DNA of 64,000 nt from Sphingomonas sp. Y38-1Y (GCF_032391395.1 NZ_CP135916.1:1984001-2048000); one strand, 5' to 3'; counted from the stretch's first letter, positions 8,543 through 18,214 are shown. Notes: generated by a model not told the origin, from the letters alone. A program made the numbers and translations.

Positions 8543-9181
8543 ATGGCTGCCGATCTGACGCTCTACACCAACCCGATGTCGCGCGGGCAGATCGGGCGGT
8601 GGATGGTCCATGAGACCGGTCTGTCGCACGACGTGGTCCTGCTCGACTATGGCACGACGATGAAGGCGTCCGACTATCTGGCGATCAACCCGATGGGGAA
8701 AGTGCCGGCGATCGTCCACAAGGGCCAGGTCGTGACCGAGGCCGCGGCGATCTGCGCCTATCTCGCCGAGGTGGTGCCGGAGCGTGAGCTCGCGCCGCAT
8801 CTGGGCGAGCGCGGCGATTATTATCGCTGGATGTTCTTTGCCGCGGGGCCGCTGGAGCAGGCGGTGATCACGCGGTCGCTGGGCTTCGAGGTCGCCGCGG
8901 ACAAGCAGGCGATGGTCGGTTTCGGCAGCTATGACCAGACGGTCGCGGCGCTGGAGGGATGGCTCAAGACCCACGACTATGTCGCCGCCAGACGCTTCAC
9001 CGCGGCCGACGTCCATGTCGGATCGCACGTTATGTGGGGCCTCGGCTTCGGCACGCTGCCCAAGCTGCCGGCATTCGAGGCCTATGCCGCGCGGCTGGCG
9101 GGGCGGCCGGCGGCGCAGTCGGCCAAGGCCGCGGACGATGCCCTGATCGCCGAGATGCGCGGGGCCGCCGACGCCTCGTAA
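8543..9181 (+). CDS. Glutathione S-transferase family protein
   Basis: Cytosolic 212-residue GST. The N-terminal thioredoxin-like domain has LTLYTNPMSRGQIGRWM and the conserved cis-Pro region GKVPAIV; the glutathione-binding VTEAAAICAYL follows. The helical C-terminal domain contains FTAADVHVG, the usual N-capping box. Usual family length. The start ATG 8543 is preceded by GGGAGGA. It lies 47 bases after the hydrolase gene and may be co-transcribed. Substrate unknown. Confidence 0.9.
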   Translation: MAADLTLYTNPMSRGQIGRWMVHETGLSHDVVLLDYGTTMKASDYLAINPMGKVPAIVHKGQVVTEAAAICAYLAEVVPERELAPHLGERGDYYRWMFFAAGPLEQAVITRSLGFEVAADKQAMVGFGSYDQTVAALEGWLKTHDYVAARRFTAADVHVGSHVMWGLGFGTLPKLPAFEAYAARLAGRPAAQSAKAADDALIAEMRGAADAS

Positions 9182-9268
9182 AGAAGCCGCAACGCACCGC
9201 TTGCGCCGGGCGAAGAGCCTGCTATACGGCGCGCCTCGCCAGCGGGGTTCGCCCCCGATGGCGCCGGT

Positions 9269-9345
9269 CGGGGAATAGCTCAGCCTGGTAGAGCACTGTC
9301 TTCGGGAGGCAGGGGCCGGAGGTTCGAATCCTCTTTCCCCGACCA
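9269..9345 (+). tRNA. tRNA-Pro (anticodon CGG)
   Basis: A 77-base cloverleaf. The acceptor stem is CGGGGAA with TTCCCCG, the discriminator is A, and CCA is encoded (9343-9345). The D-loop region is TAGCTCAGCCTGGTAGAGC. The anticodon arm is CTGTC-TTCGGGA-GGCAG, giving anticodon CGG. The T-arm carries GGTTCGAATCC. It reads codon CCG, a frequent proline codon in this GC-rich genome. Confidence 0.97.
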
Positions 9346-9387
9346 ATTTCTTCCCGCGCTTCGTCCCGTGAAGCGCGACTTTCCAAA

Positions 9388-10335
9388 TCAGTTCGTAAGC
9401 GCCAGGCCGTCGGCGCCGCTGCCCGCCTTCAGCCGGCGCAGCACTTGGCCGCTGGAGAAGTCGACCTCGGCGACGTGGTCGTGCCCCGTCTCGGCGACAT
9501 AGAGCCGCTTGCCGTCGGGCGCGAACAGGATCGCGCCGATCCGGCTGTCGACATCGCCGACCGTGAGCGTCCGCACCGTCCGGCGCAGGCGCGTGTCGAT
9601 CACCGTCAGCGTGCCGTTGCCGGCATTGGCGACGACCGCATGGTCGCCATCCGGGCTGACCGCAACGCGGATCGGCGCGGGGCCGACCGGGACGGTGCCC
9701 ATCGGGCGCATCGTCCGCGTATCGAACACCAGCACCTCCGCAGTCGCACGATCGGCGATCCAGAGCCTCGATCCATCGGGTGACAGTGCAACCCCCTCGG
9801 GCTCGCGCCCGACGGGGGTGTCGTCCAGCTTGGTGGAGCGGCGAAGGTCGACGCGTGTGACGCTGGCCGAGCCGCGATTGACCACATAAGCGGTCGCGCG
9901 ATCGGCCGCGACGACGACCATGTGTGCGCCGCGCGTCCCGAGCGGCACGGATCGGACGCGCGGCCCGTCGCCGTCGGCCGAGACCCGAACGATCGCGAGT
10001 GAGCCAGACCCCTCCGCTGCGGCGACGAGCCGGTCGTCGTCGATCCAGGCGATGCCATGCGGCGCGCGATTGGGGAACAGTTCGACGCGCTCGATCAACC
10101 GACCGGAGGCGAGTTCGATCAAGTCGATCGCAGAGCCCCCATACGCCGCAACCGCCGCGATCCGGCCGTCGGGCGACACCGCGACCTCATGCGGACGAGG
10201 CCCGGTCGGCACGCGCGCGCGCGCCCGGCCGGTGCTGAGATCGATGATCTCGACGCTGTCCGCCTCCTTGTTGCCGACGACCAGCGTGTCGGCGGCGGCA
10301 GCCGTGGCAAGCGCAAGCGTCATGGCAGTCAGCAT
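9388..10335 (-). CDS. YVTN/YncE-type beta-propeller protein, periplasmic
   Basis: A 315-residue repeat protein with at least six propeller blades marked by the recurring pattern VAVSPDGRIA, VALSPDGSRLWIAD, VAVSPDGDHAVVAN and LFAPDGKRLYVAE. The start ATG 10335 gives a hydrophobic leader (MLTAMTLALATAAAADT) consistent with secretion. A longer frame with weak TTG/GTG starts reaches 10404 and would overlap the upstream gene by seven bases and add basic residues before the leader, so the start is uncertain. It probably forms an operon with the upstream exported protein. Function unknown beyond binding or scaffolding. Confidence 0.8.
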   Translation of the reverse strand: MLTAMTLALATAAAADTLVVGNKEADSVEIIDLSTGRARARVPTGPRPHEVAVSPDGRIAAVAAYGGSAIDLIELASGRLIERVELFPNRAPHGIAWIDDDRLVAAAEGSGSLAIVRVSADGDGPRVRSVPLGTRGAHMVVVAADRATAYVVNRGSASVTRVDLRRSTKLDDTPVGREPEGVALSPDGSRLWIADRATAEVLVFDTRTMRPMGTVPVGPAPIRVAVSPDGDHAVVANAGNGTLTVIDTRLRRTVRTLTVGDVDSRIGAILFAPDGKRLYVAETGHDHVAEVDFSSGQVLRRLKAGSGADGLALTN

Positions 10336-10397
10336 CCATCGAGCGATCCGCCGGCGATGGGCGCCGGCTGGATCGGCTTCAATGCAAAAATAACCGA

Positions 10398-11540
10398 TCA
10401 CCAAGCGGGCGCCAGATGCCGGAGGAAGATGTCCTCGACCGCGGTCAGGTTGCGCACCACTGCCGCCCGATAGGCGGTCGTATCGGGCGTCGCGGTGAAA
10501 TTGTGACGCTGGTTGATCGCGGCGCTGCCGCCGCCCAGCGCCGCGCCCGCGAACATCGCACGGCTGGCGATGTTGCCGGCGGTCGTGCCGGCATTGTTGG
10601 ACAGCGCAAGCCGATCCTTCAGCAGGTCCTCGGAAAAGACGAGGTCCTTGGGCACCATGATCTCGGCGCGACGATTGGCGGCCGGCGTCGCGATCGTCAC
10701 CTCCGATGCGTCGCCCATGACGACCAGCCGAGGCTTGCCGTCATAAGAGCCGGCGCCGCGGAACAGCCCGAAGCCGCGCGATGCCATATCGATGTCGCGG
10801 AGCCCGACGACGAGCCGGACCGTCATCACCGCGGCGTTCGCCTGCTTGGCGAGCGCGTTCTCCGCCTCGGCGTAGTTCCAGGCGCCGCGGAAATTGCCGA
10901 GTCCCGACCCGATCTTGCCGAGCCCGCGAGCGAGCCCGAACATGCCGCCGATCCGGCCGCCGACCTTCTGCGCGACCGCCGCCCCGGTGTCTGCGGCACC
11001 CGCGGCGGCGTTGCTCTGCCTAGCCTCGCCAAGCGCAGTGCGCGGCATCAGATATCCCGCGCCGCCGGCCGAGTAGATCAGATTGTCGCCGGTGCTCCGC
11101 CGAATGGCCGCCGGAGACGGCTTGGCCGCAGCAGCAAGTTTCGACGCTGGCGCCATCGCCAGCGCCTCGGCCGGCCCGACGACGGTCAGGCCCTGTGCCC
11201 TCAGTCCGTCGGCCCACCGCGCATAGAGTTGGTCGGCGATCGCCTGCTGCTCGGCCGCTGGCATCGGCGCGATACGATAGTCGATATAGACATAATCCTG
11301 CCGCTTCTCCTCACGGCTGCTGAGCCCGTCGCTATGCTCGACGAACTCGACGGTGAACTGCGGGATGATGACGGTCTTGAGACCCTTCAGCGCGGCCAAT
11401 CCCTTTGCTTCGACGGCGGTTGCGCTTTCGGTGGCGGCATCGCCGCGAAATTCGGTCCGCGCGGTCGACTGCGCCGCCGCGCCCTCCACGCACACGAGCC
11501 CCATCGCCGCCGCCAGCAGCGCCGCACGCAGTCCGGTCAT
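10398..11540 (-). CDS. Exported protein of unknown function
   Basis: A 380-residue protein with a clear signal peptide (MTGLRAALLAAAMGLVCVEGAAAQ). I do not recognise a family. A Gly-rich, Ala-rich central part (GGRIGGMFGLARGLGKIGSGLG) could be a glycine-zipper-like membrane-associating segment. The regions before and after have mixed alpha/beta character, for example TVIIPQFTVEFVEHSDG and VMTVRLVVGLRDIDMA. The ending has no lipobox or barrel signature. It precedes the propeller gene, with which it probably shares a transcript. Confidence 0.75.
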   Translation of the reverse strand: MTGLRAALLAAAMGLVCVEGAAAQSTARTEFRGDAATESATAVEAKGLAALKGLKTVIIPQFTVEFVEHSDGLSSREEKRQDYVYIDYRIAPMPAAEQQAIADQLYARWADGLRAQGLTVVGPAEALAMAPASKLAAAAKPSPAAIRRSTGDNLIYSAGGAGYLMPRTALGEARQSNAAAGAADTGAAVAQKVGGRIGGMFGLARGLGKIGSGLGNFRGAWNYAEAENALAKQANAAVMTVRLVVGLRDIDMASRGFGLFRGAGSYDGKPRLVVMGDASEVTIATPAANRRAEIMVPKDLVFSEDLLKDRLALSNNAGTTAGNIASRAMFAGAALGGGSAAINQRHNFTATPDTTAYRAAVVRNLTAVEDIFLRHLAPAW

Positions 11541-11671
11541 GACATCCCCCCATCGAGTTATCGGCGGGCGATGCCCCCATCGCTCCGCCGGCTGAGCCGC
11601 TACGCAGACGCCACGATACTCGAACGCGCAGGGCTAGCACGGCGCCCGCGGCTGGGCTAGTCGCGCGCGTC

Positions 11672-13480
11672 ATGAGCACGCCGCAGTCCAAGATCCGCAA
11701 CTTCTCGATCATCGCCCATATCGACCATGGCAAGTCGACGCTTGCCGACCGCCTGATCCAGCGCACCGGCGGGCTCGCCGAGCGCGAGATGTCCGAGCAG
11801 GTGCTCGACAACATGGACATCGAGAAGGAGCGCGGGATCACTATCAAGGCGCAGACGGTGCGTCTGAACTGGAAGGGGCCGGACGGCGAGGATTACGTCC
11901 TCAACCTGATGGACACGCCGGGCCATGTCGACTTCGCGTACGAGGTCAGCCGCAGCCTGGCGGCGTGCGAGGGCGCGCTGCTGGTCGTCGACGCTGCGCA
12001 GGGCGTCGAGGCGCAGACGCTCGCCAACGTCTATCAGTCGATCGAGCACGACCATGAGATCGTGCCCGTCATCAACAAGATCGACTTGCCGAGCGCCGAG
12101 CCCGAGAAGGTCAAGAACGAGATCGAGGAGATCATCGGCCTCGACGCGTCGAACGCCGTGCTGGCGAGCGCCAAGGCGGGGATCGGCATCGACGAGATCC
12201 TGAACGCCGTTTGCGAGCGCATCCCGCCGCCCAAGGGCGATGCAGATGCGCCGCTCAAGGCGATGCTCGTCGACAGCTGGTACGACCCGTATCTGGGCGT
12301 CGTCATCCTGGTGCGCGTGATGGACGGCGTGCTGAGGAAGGGTCAGCAGGTCAAGTTCATGCAGTCGGGCACCACGCACCTGGTCGACCGCGTCGGCTGC
12401 TTCCGGCCCAAGATCGAGCAGCTCGCCGACCTTGGTCCCGGCGAGATCGGCTTCATCACCGCACAGATCAAGGAAGTGGCGCAGGCGCGCGTCGGCGACA
12501 CGCTGACCGATGCCAAGAAGCCGGCGGCGCAGGCGCTGGAAGGCTTCAAGGAAGTGCAGCCGGTCGTGTTCTGCGGCCTGTTCCCGACCGATGCCAACGA
12601 CTTCGAGAAGCTGCGCGAATCGATCAGCAAGCTGCGCCTCAACGACGCGAGCTTCAGCTTCGAGATGGAGACGTCGGCGGCGCTGGGCTTCGGCTTTCGC
12701 TGCGGGTTCCTGGGCCTCCTTCACCTCGAGATCATCCAGGAAAGGTTGAGCCGCGAATACGACCTCGACCTCATCACCACCGCGCCGTCGGTGGTGTACC
12801 AGATCGAGCTGACGCATGGCGGTGGGCACCTAGAGCTCCACAACCCGGCCGACATGCCCGATCCCAACAAGATCGAGACGATCGCCGAGCCGTGGATCGA
12901 GGCGACGATCTATGTCCCCGACGAGTATCTCGGCCCCATCCTGAAGCTGTGCCAGGACCGCCGCGGCATCCAGAAGGACCTTACCTATGTCGGTGGCCGT
13001 GCGCAGGTGAAGTACGAGCTGCCGCTCAACGAAGTGGTGTTCGACTTCTATGATCGGCTGAAGTCGATCAGCCGCGGCTATGCCAGCTTCGACTATGAGC
13101 AGGTCGGGTATCGCGAGGGCGACCTCGTCAAGATGAGCATCCTCGTCAACAACGAGCCCGTCGACGCGCTGTCGATGATCGTCCACCGCTCGACCGCGGA
13201 GAGCCGCGGGCGCGGCATGTGCGAGCGGCTCAAGGAGCTGATCCCGCGCCACCTGTTCAAGATCCCGATCCAGGCGGCGATCGGCGGCAAGGTCGTGGCG
13301 CGTGAGACGATTGCGGCGCTACGCAAGGACGTTACCGCCAAATGCTATGGCGGCGACATCACTCGCAAGAAGAAGCTGTTGGAAAAGCAGAAGGAAGGCA
13401 AGAAGCGGATGCGCGAGTACGGCTCGGTCAGCATCCCGCAGGAAGCCTTTATCGCGGCGCTTCGCATGGGCGAGGAATAA
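11672..13480 (+). CDS. lepA: Elongation factor 4 (LepA)
   Basis: Ribosome-bound translational GTPase of 602 residues, the standard LepA length. GTPase motifs are AHIDHGKST (G1), [10 protein letters not shown] (switch region), DTPGHVDF (G3) and [10 protein letters not shown] (G4). EF-G-like domains II, III and V follow, and the LepA-specific C-terminal domain ends in [20 protein letters not shown], which enters the peptidyl-transferase region. The start is ATG 11672. It stands alone, divergent from the exported-protein operon. Confidence 0.98.
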   Translation: MSTPQSKIRNFSIIAHIDHGKSTLADRLIQRTGGLAEREMSEQVLDNMDIEKERGITIKAQTVRLNWKGPDGEDYVLNLMDTPGHVDFAYEVSRSLAACEGALLVVDAAQGVEAQTLANVYQSIEHDHEIVPVINKIDLPSAEPEKVKNEIEEIIGLDASNAVLASAKAGIGIDEILNAVCERIPPPKGDADAPLKAMLVDSWYDPYLGVVILVRVMDGVLRKGQQVKFMQSGTTHLVDRVGCFRPKIEQLADLGPGEIGFITAQIKEVAQARVGDTLTDAKKPAAQALEGFKEVQPVVFCGLFPTDANDFEKLRESISKLRLNDASFSFEMETSAALGFGFRCGFLGLLHLEIIQERLSREYDLDLITTAPSVVYQIELTHGGGHLELHNPADMPDPNKIETIAEPWIEATIYVPDEYLGPILKLCQDRRGIQKDLTYVGGRAQVKYELPLNEVVFDFYDRLKSISRGYASFDYEQVGYREGDLVKMSILVNNEPVDALSMIVHRSTAESRGRGMCERLKELIPRHLFKIPIQAAIGGKVVARETIAALRKDVTAKCYGGDITRKKKLLEKQKEGKKRMREYGSVSIPQEAFIAALRMGEE

Positions 13481-13565
13481 GCGCGGACACGGCCGGAACC
13501 TTGATCCAGGTGACGCGTCGGGGTGCGACGCACGAGACGGTGCGCGCATCCCGGGAGCGACTTTC

Positions 13566-13949
13566 ATGGCGAAGAATCCGAACGAGGCGATGGACCAGGC
13601 GGCGGGTGCCGCCCGCGAGGGCATGAACGCGGCGCAGGATGGTGCGCGGGAAGCCACCGATCAATTCCAGGCCGCGGGCGAGCGGATGCGCGCGGCGGGC
13701 GAGACGATGACCGACACCGGCTCGCAGCTCGGCCTCAAGATGCTCGACCAGGCCGAAACCAACACGCGCGAGGCGTTCCAGGCGATGCGGTCGGCCGCGC
13801 AGGCGAGCGACCTGACCGAGGTGATGCGCATTCAGTCCGACTTCCTGCGCGAGCAGGGCAGCCGCTCGGTCGCCCAGGCACGCGAGATCGGCGAGATCAT
13901 CGCCGAGTTCGGCCGCAATGCGATGGGCCAGATGACGGGTCGCCGATGA
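13566..13949 (+). CDS. Phasin family protein
   Basis: Small 127-residue, Ala/Gln/Glu-rich helical protein. The region LGLKMLDQAETNTREAFQAM followed by SDLTEVMRIQSDFLREQ is characteristic of alphaproteobacterial phasins, which coat polyhydroxyalkanoate granules. ATG 13566 was chosen (MAKNPNEAMDQ); a longer frame upstream overlaps lepA and is not family-like. Its stop overlaps the modA start by four bases. No PHA synthase is visible nearby. Confidence 0.85.
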   Translation: MAKNPNEAMDQAAGAAREGMNAAQDGAREATDQFQAAGERMRAAGETMTDTGSQLGLKMLDQAETNTREAFQAMRSAAQASDLTEVMRIQSDFLREQGSRSVAQAREIGEIIAEFGRNAMGQMTGRR

Positions 13950-14719
13950 GCGGAGCGGCGATGGCGCGGCGGCTGTTCGTCGCCGCGCTGATGCTCATCC
14001 TGACGGCAACGCCCGCGCTCGCGCAGCGCGGGCCGCTCGTGCTGGCGGCGGCGAGCATGCAGGAAGCGATGGAGGCGGCAGCGACCGCCTACGCGCGCGG
14101 CGGGCGGGCAAAGCCGGTCCTGTCGTTCGCGGCATCGTCGGCGCTCGCGCGGCAGATCGCGGCAGGCGCGCCCGCCGACCTGTTCGTGTCAGCCGACGAG
14201 CCCTGGATGGACGATGTCGAACGCCGCGGGCTGATCGCGGCGGGCACGCGCGCCAATGTGGCGGGCAATCGGCTCGTCCTGATCGCGCCGGCGACCAGCC
14301 GGGTTCGGTTGGCGCTGCGGCCCGGCGTCGATCTGTCACGCGCGCTCGGCGGCGGGCGAATGGCGATGGCCGACCCCGATGCGGTGCCGGCGGGCAAATA
14401 TGGCCGCGCGGCGCTGGAGCGGCTGGGTGCATGGCGGGGCGTCGAATCGCGTGTCGCTCGCGCGGAGAATGTGCGGGCGGCACTTGCACTGGTCGAACGC
14501 GGCGCGGCGCCGCTCGGCATCGTCTATGCGACCGATGCGAGCGCGTCCAAAGGCGTACGCGTCGTCGGCGTCTTTCCGGCGACCAGCCACCCGCCGATCC
14601 GATACCCCGTGGCGCGGTTGAAGCGGTCGCGCGATCCGGGGGCGGAGGCATTCCGCCGCTTCCTGGTCGGACGGCAGGGGCAGGCGATCCTCCGCCGCTT
14701 CGGGTTCACGGCGCCATAA
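13946..14719 (+). CDS. modA: Molybdate ABC transporter substrate-binding protein ModA
   Basis: Periplasmic binding protein of 257 residues with signal peptide (RRLFVAALMLILTATPALA). Family motifs are LVLAAASMQEAMEA, LSFAASSALARQIAAGAPADLFVSAD (shortened here), AMADPDAVPAGKYGRAALE and GIVYATDA. The start is ATG 13946, overlapping the phasin stop (ATGA); an internal ATG at 13961 is possible. No modB or modC follows, because the next gene is on the other strand. The protein must therefore work with a permease encoded elsewhere, or bind another oxyanion. Confidence 0.88.
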   Translation: MSGAAMARRLFVAALMLILTATPALAQRGPLVLAAASMQEAMEAAATAYARGGRAKPVLSFAASSALARQIAAGAPADLFVSADEPWMDDVERRGLIAAGTRANVAGNRLVLIAPATSRVRLALRPGVDLSRALGGGRMAMADPDAVPAGKYGRAALERLGAWRGVESRVARAENVRAALALVERGAAPLGIVYATDASASKGVRVVGVFPATSHPPIRYPVARLKRSRDPGAEAFRRFLVGRQGQAILRRFGFTAP

Positions 14720-14737
14720 AGCCCCATATCAAGCCGC

Positions 14738-16204
14738 TTAGCGGCGAAAGTTCAGGTCTTTTCTGAGGTAAAGGACCGTGCGCCATCCGCTCCGAGGCGT
14801 CGTCCAGACGCGGCGATAGTCGCGGCGCATTGCCTGCTTCACCGCTGCCAGGCTTTGCGGATTCCAGATCGTCAGCGCGCGGGTCGAAGTGACGATCACC
14901 GGCGGTCGATGCGCGAGGATACGGCCGACCTCGGCGCCTTCGTCGATCCCGGTCGCCCCCTGTTCGGTGTTGTAGGCGAGCAGGTTGGGAAAGGCGTAGG
15001 CGGTCGGCAGGCAGGTGCCCGACAGGTGATAGGTGATCGTGTCGCCGATGAAGACGTAGGGACACTCGCCGCGTGCGTTGAGGCGGACGAGGCGTGCGGT
15101 CTCCCTCGCGCCGGGCGCGTCGTCGGCGATGAATGCGCGCTCGGCGAGGAACAGGAGCAGGCCCAGGCCCATCGCGCCGACCGCAGCCCGCGGACGCCGC
15201 CCAAACGTCGGTGCCGAGAGCAGCGCGAGCGGCGCGACGAGCGGCAGCGCATAATGGTCGAAGAAGGTGCCGATCGCCGCGAAGCCGAGGATCGCCGCGA
15301 TCATCCAGCCATAAGCAAGCGCAAGCGGCCCCGGCGTCGGCCGCGCCCTCAACCGCCAGCCGAGCAGCGCGCAGGCGATCAGCGGCGACAGCTGCGCGAC
15401 GATGCCTAGGAGCCGCATCGCGAGCTCCTCGATCGGGTAGGGCGGGCGCAGAAAGATCGAGCTGAAATTGGCGAACCAGAAGGCGTCGAGCGCCGACCGC
15501 CCCAGCGCCGCATACCAGCCGAGCGCCACCAGCGTCGGCGCAAGCCCCGCCATCGCTAAGACCAGCGAGGCCACCGCGACCGTGCCGGGCCGGGCGCCCG
15601 CGCGACGCAGCCACCAGAGCGTGGCGAGACCGATGAACGCGCCCTCGACCGCGGCAGTGTACTTCACCTGGATGGCGAGGCCCGCCAGGAAACAGGCGGC
15701 GGCGCCCGCCAGGACGATCGCGCGTTCGCGGCGCGCGGCGGCAAGAGCGGGCAGACCGAGTACGATCAGCACCGCGCCCGCGACCAGCAGATTGTAGAAG
15801 ACCGGCGCCTGACCGCCGCGCCCGCCGAGCATCGGCAGCCACAAGAGGTACGCGACGCCGCCAAGCAACGCCCCGCTCTGCCGCGCGCCGATCGCGAGCG
15901 CCGCGCGGTGGACGACGAACGCGGTGCCGATCGCCGCCGCGGTCGCCATCAACTGATAGGCAAGGATGCCGTCTCCAGGGAACGCAGCGGCGATCGCGTA
16001 GATCAGGAACAGCCCGATCGGCTTGCGGTCCCAGATGTCGACGAACGGCAGCGCGCCGTCCCACATCCGGCCACCGACCAGCAGATAGAATTGCTCGTCG
16101 ACATGGATGCCGGGGTTGCCGAAGTCCCAGACGCGCAGCGCGAGCGCGGCGGCGACGAGGATCAGCGGCGCGGCGAGCCGCGTCCAGGCAGCCGGCGCGC
16201 TCAC
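14738..16204 (-). CDS. Membrane glycosyltransferase, GT39/ArnT-like
   Basis: Integral membrane protein of about 488 residues with 10 or more hydrophobic segments. Near the N-terminus, after the first helix, GIHVDEQFYLLVGG carries the Asp-Glu pair typical of the first periplasmic loop of GT-C mannosyl/aminoarabinosyl transferases. FVDIWDRKPIGLFLIY is also typical. The start is probably GTG 16204, two bases after the protease stop, but an ATG-less longer frame reaches 16252 and the start is uncertain. The donor is probably a polyprenyl-phosphate sugar and the acceptor is unknown. It appears to be coupled to the aspartic protease gene upstream. Confidence 0.78.
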   Translation of the reverse strand: MSAPAAWTRLAAPLILVAAALALRVWDFGNPGIHVDEQFYLLVGGRMWDGALPFVDIWDRKPIGLFLIYAIAAAFPGDGILAYQLMATAAAIGTAFVVHRAALAIGARQSGALLGGVAYLLWLPMLGGRGGQAPVFYNLLVAGAVLIVLGLPALAAARRERAIVLAGAAACFLAGLAIQVKYTAAVEGAFIGLATLWWLRRAGARPGTVAVASLVLAMAGLAPTLVALGWYAALGRSALDAFWFANFSSIFLRPPYPIEELAMRLLGIVAQLSPLIACALLGWRLRARPTPGPLALAYGWMIAAILGFAAIGTFFDHYALPLVAPLALLSAPTFGRRPRAAVGAMGLGLLLFLAERAFIADDAPGARETARLVRLNARGECPYVFIGDTITYHLSGTCLPTAYAFPNLLAYNTEQGATGIDEGAEVGRILAHRPPVIVTSTRALTIWNPQSLAAVKQAMRRDYRRVWTTPRSGWRTVLYLRKDLNFRR

Positions 16205-16206
16205 GC

Positions 16207-17418
16207 TCAGTAGAATTGCTTGAGCGTCAGCCGACGTTCGGTGCCGTCGCACATGCCGAAACCGACAACGCGCCCGGGGGCGCCGGCCGACCAGCCGGTG
16301 TCGACGCTACCCCCCGATGGCGGCGGCACCGCGGTACCGTCGACGGTGCAGATCTGGTCGCGCACCTTCCACCCCGCAGTCGCCGCCGGGCTGCCGCGCA
16401 TGACGTGGAGAACGCTGAGCCGCCCGCTGTCATAGCCGACGAGCAGTCCGCTGGTCGACTTGAGCGGCGCCTGCGCGGAGCCCGGGGTGGGCGCGAAGAC
16501 GATGTGACCGGCGCGAGCGTCCATCAGCACGCGATAACGCTGGAACAGTCCGTTGCCGAGCCGGCCGGCGGTGCCCGTCTGGTCCGAAAACCCGCCGCTC
16601 GGCTCGATCCGTGTCTCGACCGGAACGGGGCCCAGCGTGCCGAACCGGACGGCGGGGAGAACCGCCATCTCGGTCTCGATCGCGCCGCCCAGGCCAAAGG
16701 CGACCGCGCTGGTGATCGCGCGAGGCTTGGTGCGAAGCGCGGTCCATCCCGTGCGGGACAGGGTGAGCGCGGCGCCGTCGCCGGTGTCGACGATCAGCGG
16801 TCGCACCTGTCGCCCCCCGATCAGCGCGCTGGTCGAGAAGACGCCGCTGCGCGGCAGCCGGGTGAGCGGCGCGCGTGCGCCGGTGAACGGCATCCGCCCG
16901 CTCGGCAACAGGCGGAAACGGCGCGCGGCATAGTCGATGTCGAGCGCGCAGCAGGCGAGGAGATCGCTGCCGATCAGCATGTCGACGGGCTCGGTCCCGC
17001 CAGTGGCGACCGCCGAGAGGTCAACGACGGCGAAACGCGCTTTCGCCTGAGTGAGGCCGCCGATCGCGACGCGGTCGACGCGTGCCCAGCCGAGCGGGAC
17101 CGCCCCGCCGATCGCATCGGCGCGCTCGCCGCGCGAAGTCTCGGTGCGCAGGCCCGCGCGGGTGGCGAACAGGCGAGAGGCGACGCTGGTGCTGACGCCG
17201 GTGTCGAGGATGGCGCTGGCGCGCTGGCCCGCCACCTCCATCTGGAACCGGACCTGATTGCCGGGTGTCAGGTCGAAGTCGATCCAGCGCGCCTCTGCAT
17301 CGCGCGCGAGCACGGGAGAAGCCTCCTCGGGCATTGCCGGAACGGCGGAAGTGGATAGGGCCGCAGCCGCCAAAAGGATCGGGTTCCAACGCACGGTCGC
17401 ACGCCTAGCGCGCTTCAT
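16207..17418 (-). CDS. Retropepsin-like aspartic protease with C-terminal PDZ domain, exported
   Basis: Protein of 403 residues with an N-terminal hydrophobic leader (NPILLAAAALSTSAVPA). Two aspartyl active-site motifs are present: AILDTGVST (D72) and LIVDTGDGA (D211). The two half-domains could therefore pair inside one chain as in pepsins, instead of dimerising like retropepsins. About residues 310-400 resemble a PDZ domain (GRLSVLHVMRGSPAATAGWKV, here truncated to 20). Its stop lies two bases before the GT39-like start. It probably acts in the periplasm on an unknown substrate. Confidence 0.8.
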   Translation of the reverse strand: MKRARRATVRWNPILLAAAALSTSAVPAMPEEASPVLARDAEARWIDFDLTPGNQVRFQMEVAGQRASAILDTGVSTSVASRLFATRAGLRTETSRGERADAIGGAVPLGWARVDRVAIGGLTQAKARFAVVDLSAVATGGTEPVDMLIGSDLLACCALDIDYAARRFRLLPSGRMPFTGARAPLTRLPRSGVFSTSALIGGRQVRPLIVDTGDGAALTLSRTGWTALRTKPRAITSAVAFGLGGAIETEMAVLPAVRFGTLGPVPVETRIEPSGGFSDQTGTAGRLGNGLFQRYRVLMDARAGHIVFAPTPGSAQAPLKSTSGLLVGYDSGRLSVLHVMRGSPAATAGWKVRDQICTVDGTAVPPPSGGSVDTGWSAGAPGRVVGFGMCDGTERRLTLKQFY

Positions 17419-17442
17419 CGCAGCTTGCGAGAGGCGCGAGCC

Positions 17443-18195
17443 TCAGCTTGCCGCGATTAGATCTGTGATGCGCTGGAGCAACGCTGCCGCGCGCACGTCG
17501 GTAGCGTCGTCGTATCGGACGATCGGGATTGCGAAGGCGAACGCGCCGATCGTCTCACCGTCGACGGTCGCGGGCCGGGCGATGCCGCGGATGCCGGGGG
17601 TGTGCTCCTCCCGCGTGTGCGCGAACCCGGTCGAGCGGATCGCGTAGATCTCGGCGCGGAGGCCGGCTTCGGAGCAGATGGTGGTGGGAGTGAAGCGGAC
17701 GCGCTCGGTCTCGGCGAAATAGCGCTCGAGTTCCTCGTCCTCCAGCGACGCCATCAGCGCCTTGCCGGCGGCAAAGCCGTGGAGGGGGACGCGGCGGCCG
17801 GTCTGGACGGCGTAGCGGAGCGCGTGGTCGCTGCTCTCGGTCACCAGCGCCTCGCACTCCCAGCCGCGTCGGACGAAGAAGGACGCGGTTTCGTTGAGCT
17901 GGACGCGAAGCGCGCGGACCAGCGGCGCGGCGCGCTCGGCGAGCGAGAAGGCGGGGGCGCGGGCGTGCAGCCGCTCGAGCCGGGGGCCGGCCGAGTAGCG
18001 GCGGCCGTCACGCGCGAGATAGCCACGCTCGACCAGCGTCGTCAGGAGATAGGAAAGGCTGGAGACAGGGATCAGCAGCGCCCCGGCAATCTCCTGCGCC
18101 ACCAGCGGCCGGCCATGGGCGACGACATATTCGAGGATGTCGAGCGTGCGCATTGCCGACTTGACGGTGGCGGGGGCGGGGGGCGAGTCGGGCAT
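17443..18195 (-). CDS. IclR family transcriptional regulator
   Basis: A 250-residue regulator. The N-terminal winged helix is TVKSAMRTLDILEYVVAHG followed by VAQEIAGALLIPVSSLSYLL and YLARDGRRYSAGPRL. The C-terminal effector domain has VPLHGFAAGKALMASLEDEE, ICSEAGLRAEIYAIRSTGFA and GIRGIARPATVDG. ATG 18195 gives MPDSPPAPATVKSA; the longer frame is shadow. It is the last gene of the decarboxylase-receptor cluster on the same strand, 19 bases after the NTF2-like gene. IclR proteins commonly control adjacent aromatic catabolism operons, so it probably regulates this one. Confidence 0.92.
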   Translation of the reverse strand: MPDSPPAPATVKSAMRTLDILEYVVAHGRPLVAQEIAGALLIPVSSLSYLLTTLVERGYLARDGRRYSAGPRLERLHARAPAFSLAERAAPLVRALRVQLNETASFFVRRGWECEALVTESSDHALRYAVQTGRRVPLHGFAAGKALMASLEDEELERYFAETERVRFTPTTICSEAGLRAEIYAIRSTGFAHTREEHTPGIRGIARPATVDGETIGAFAFAIPIVRYDDATDVRAAALLQRITDLIAAS

Positions 18196-18214
18196 CGAAC
18201 CGTTATACCGCGCG

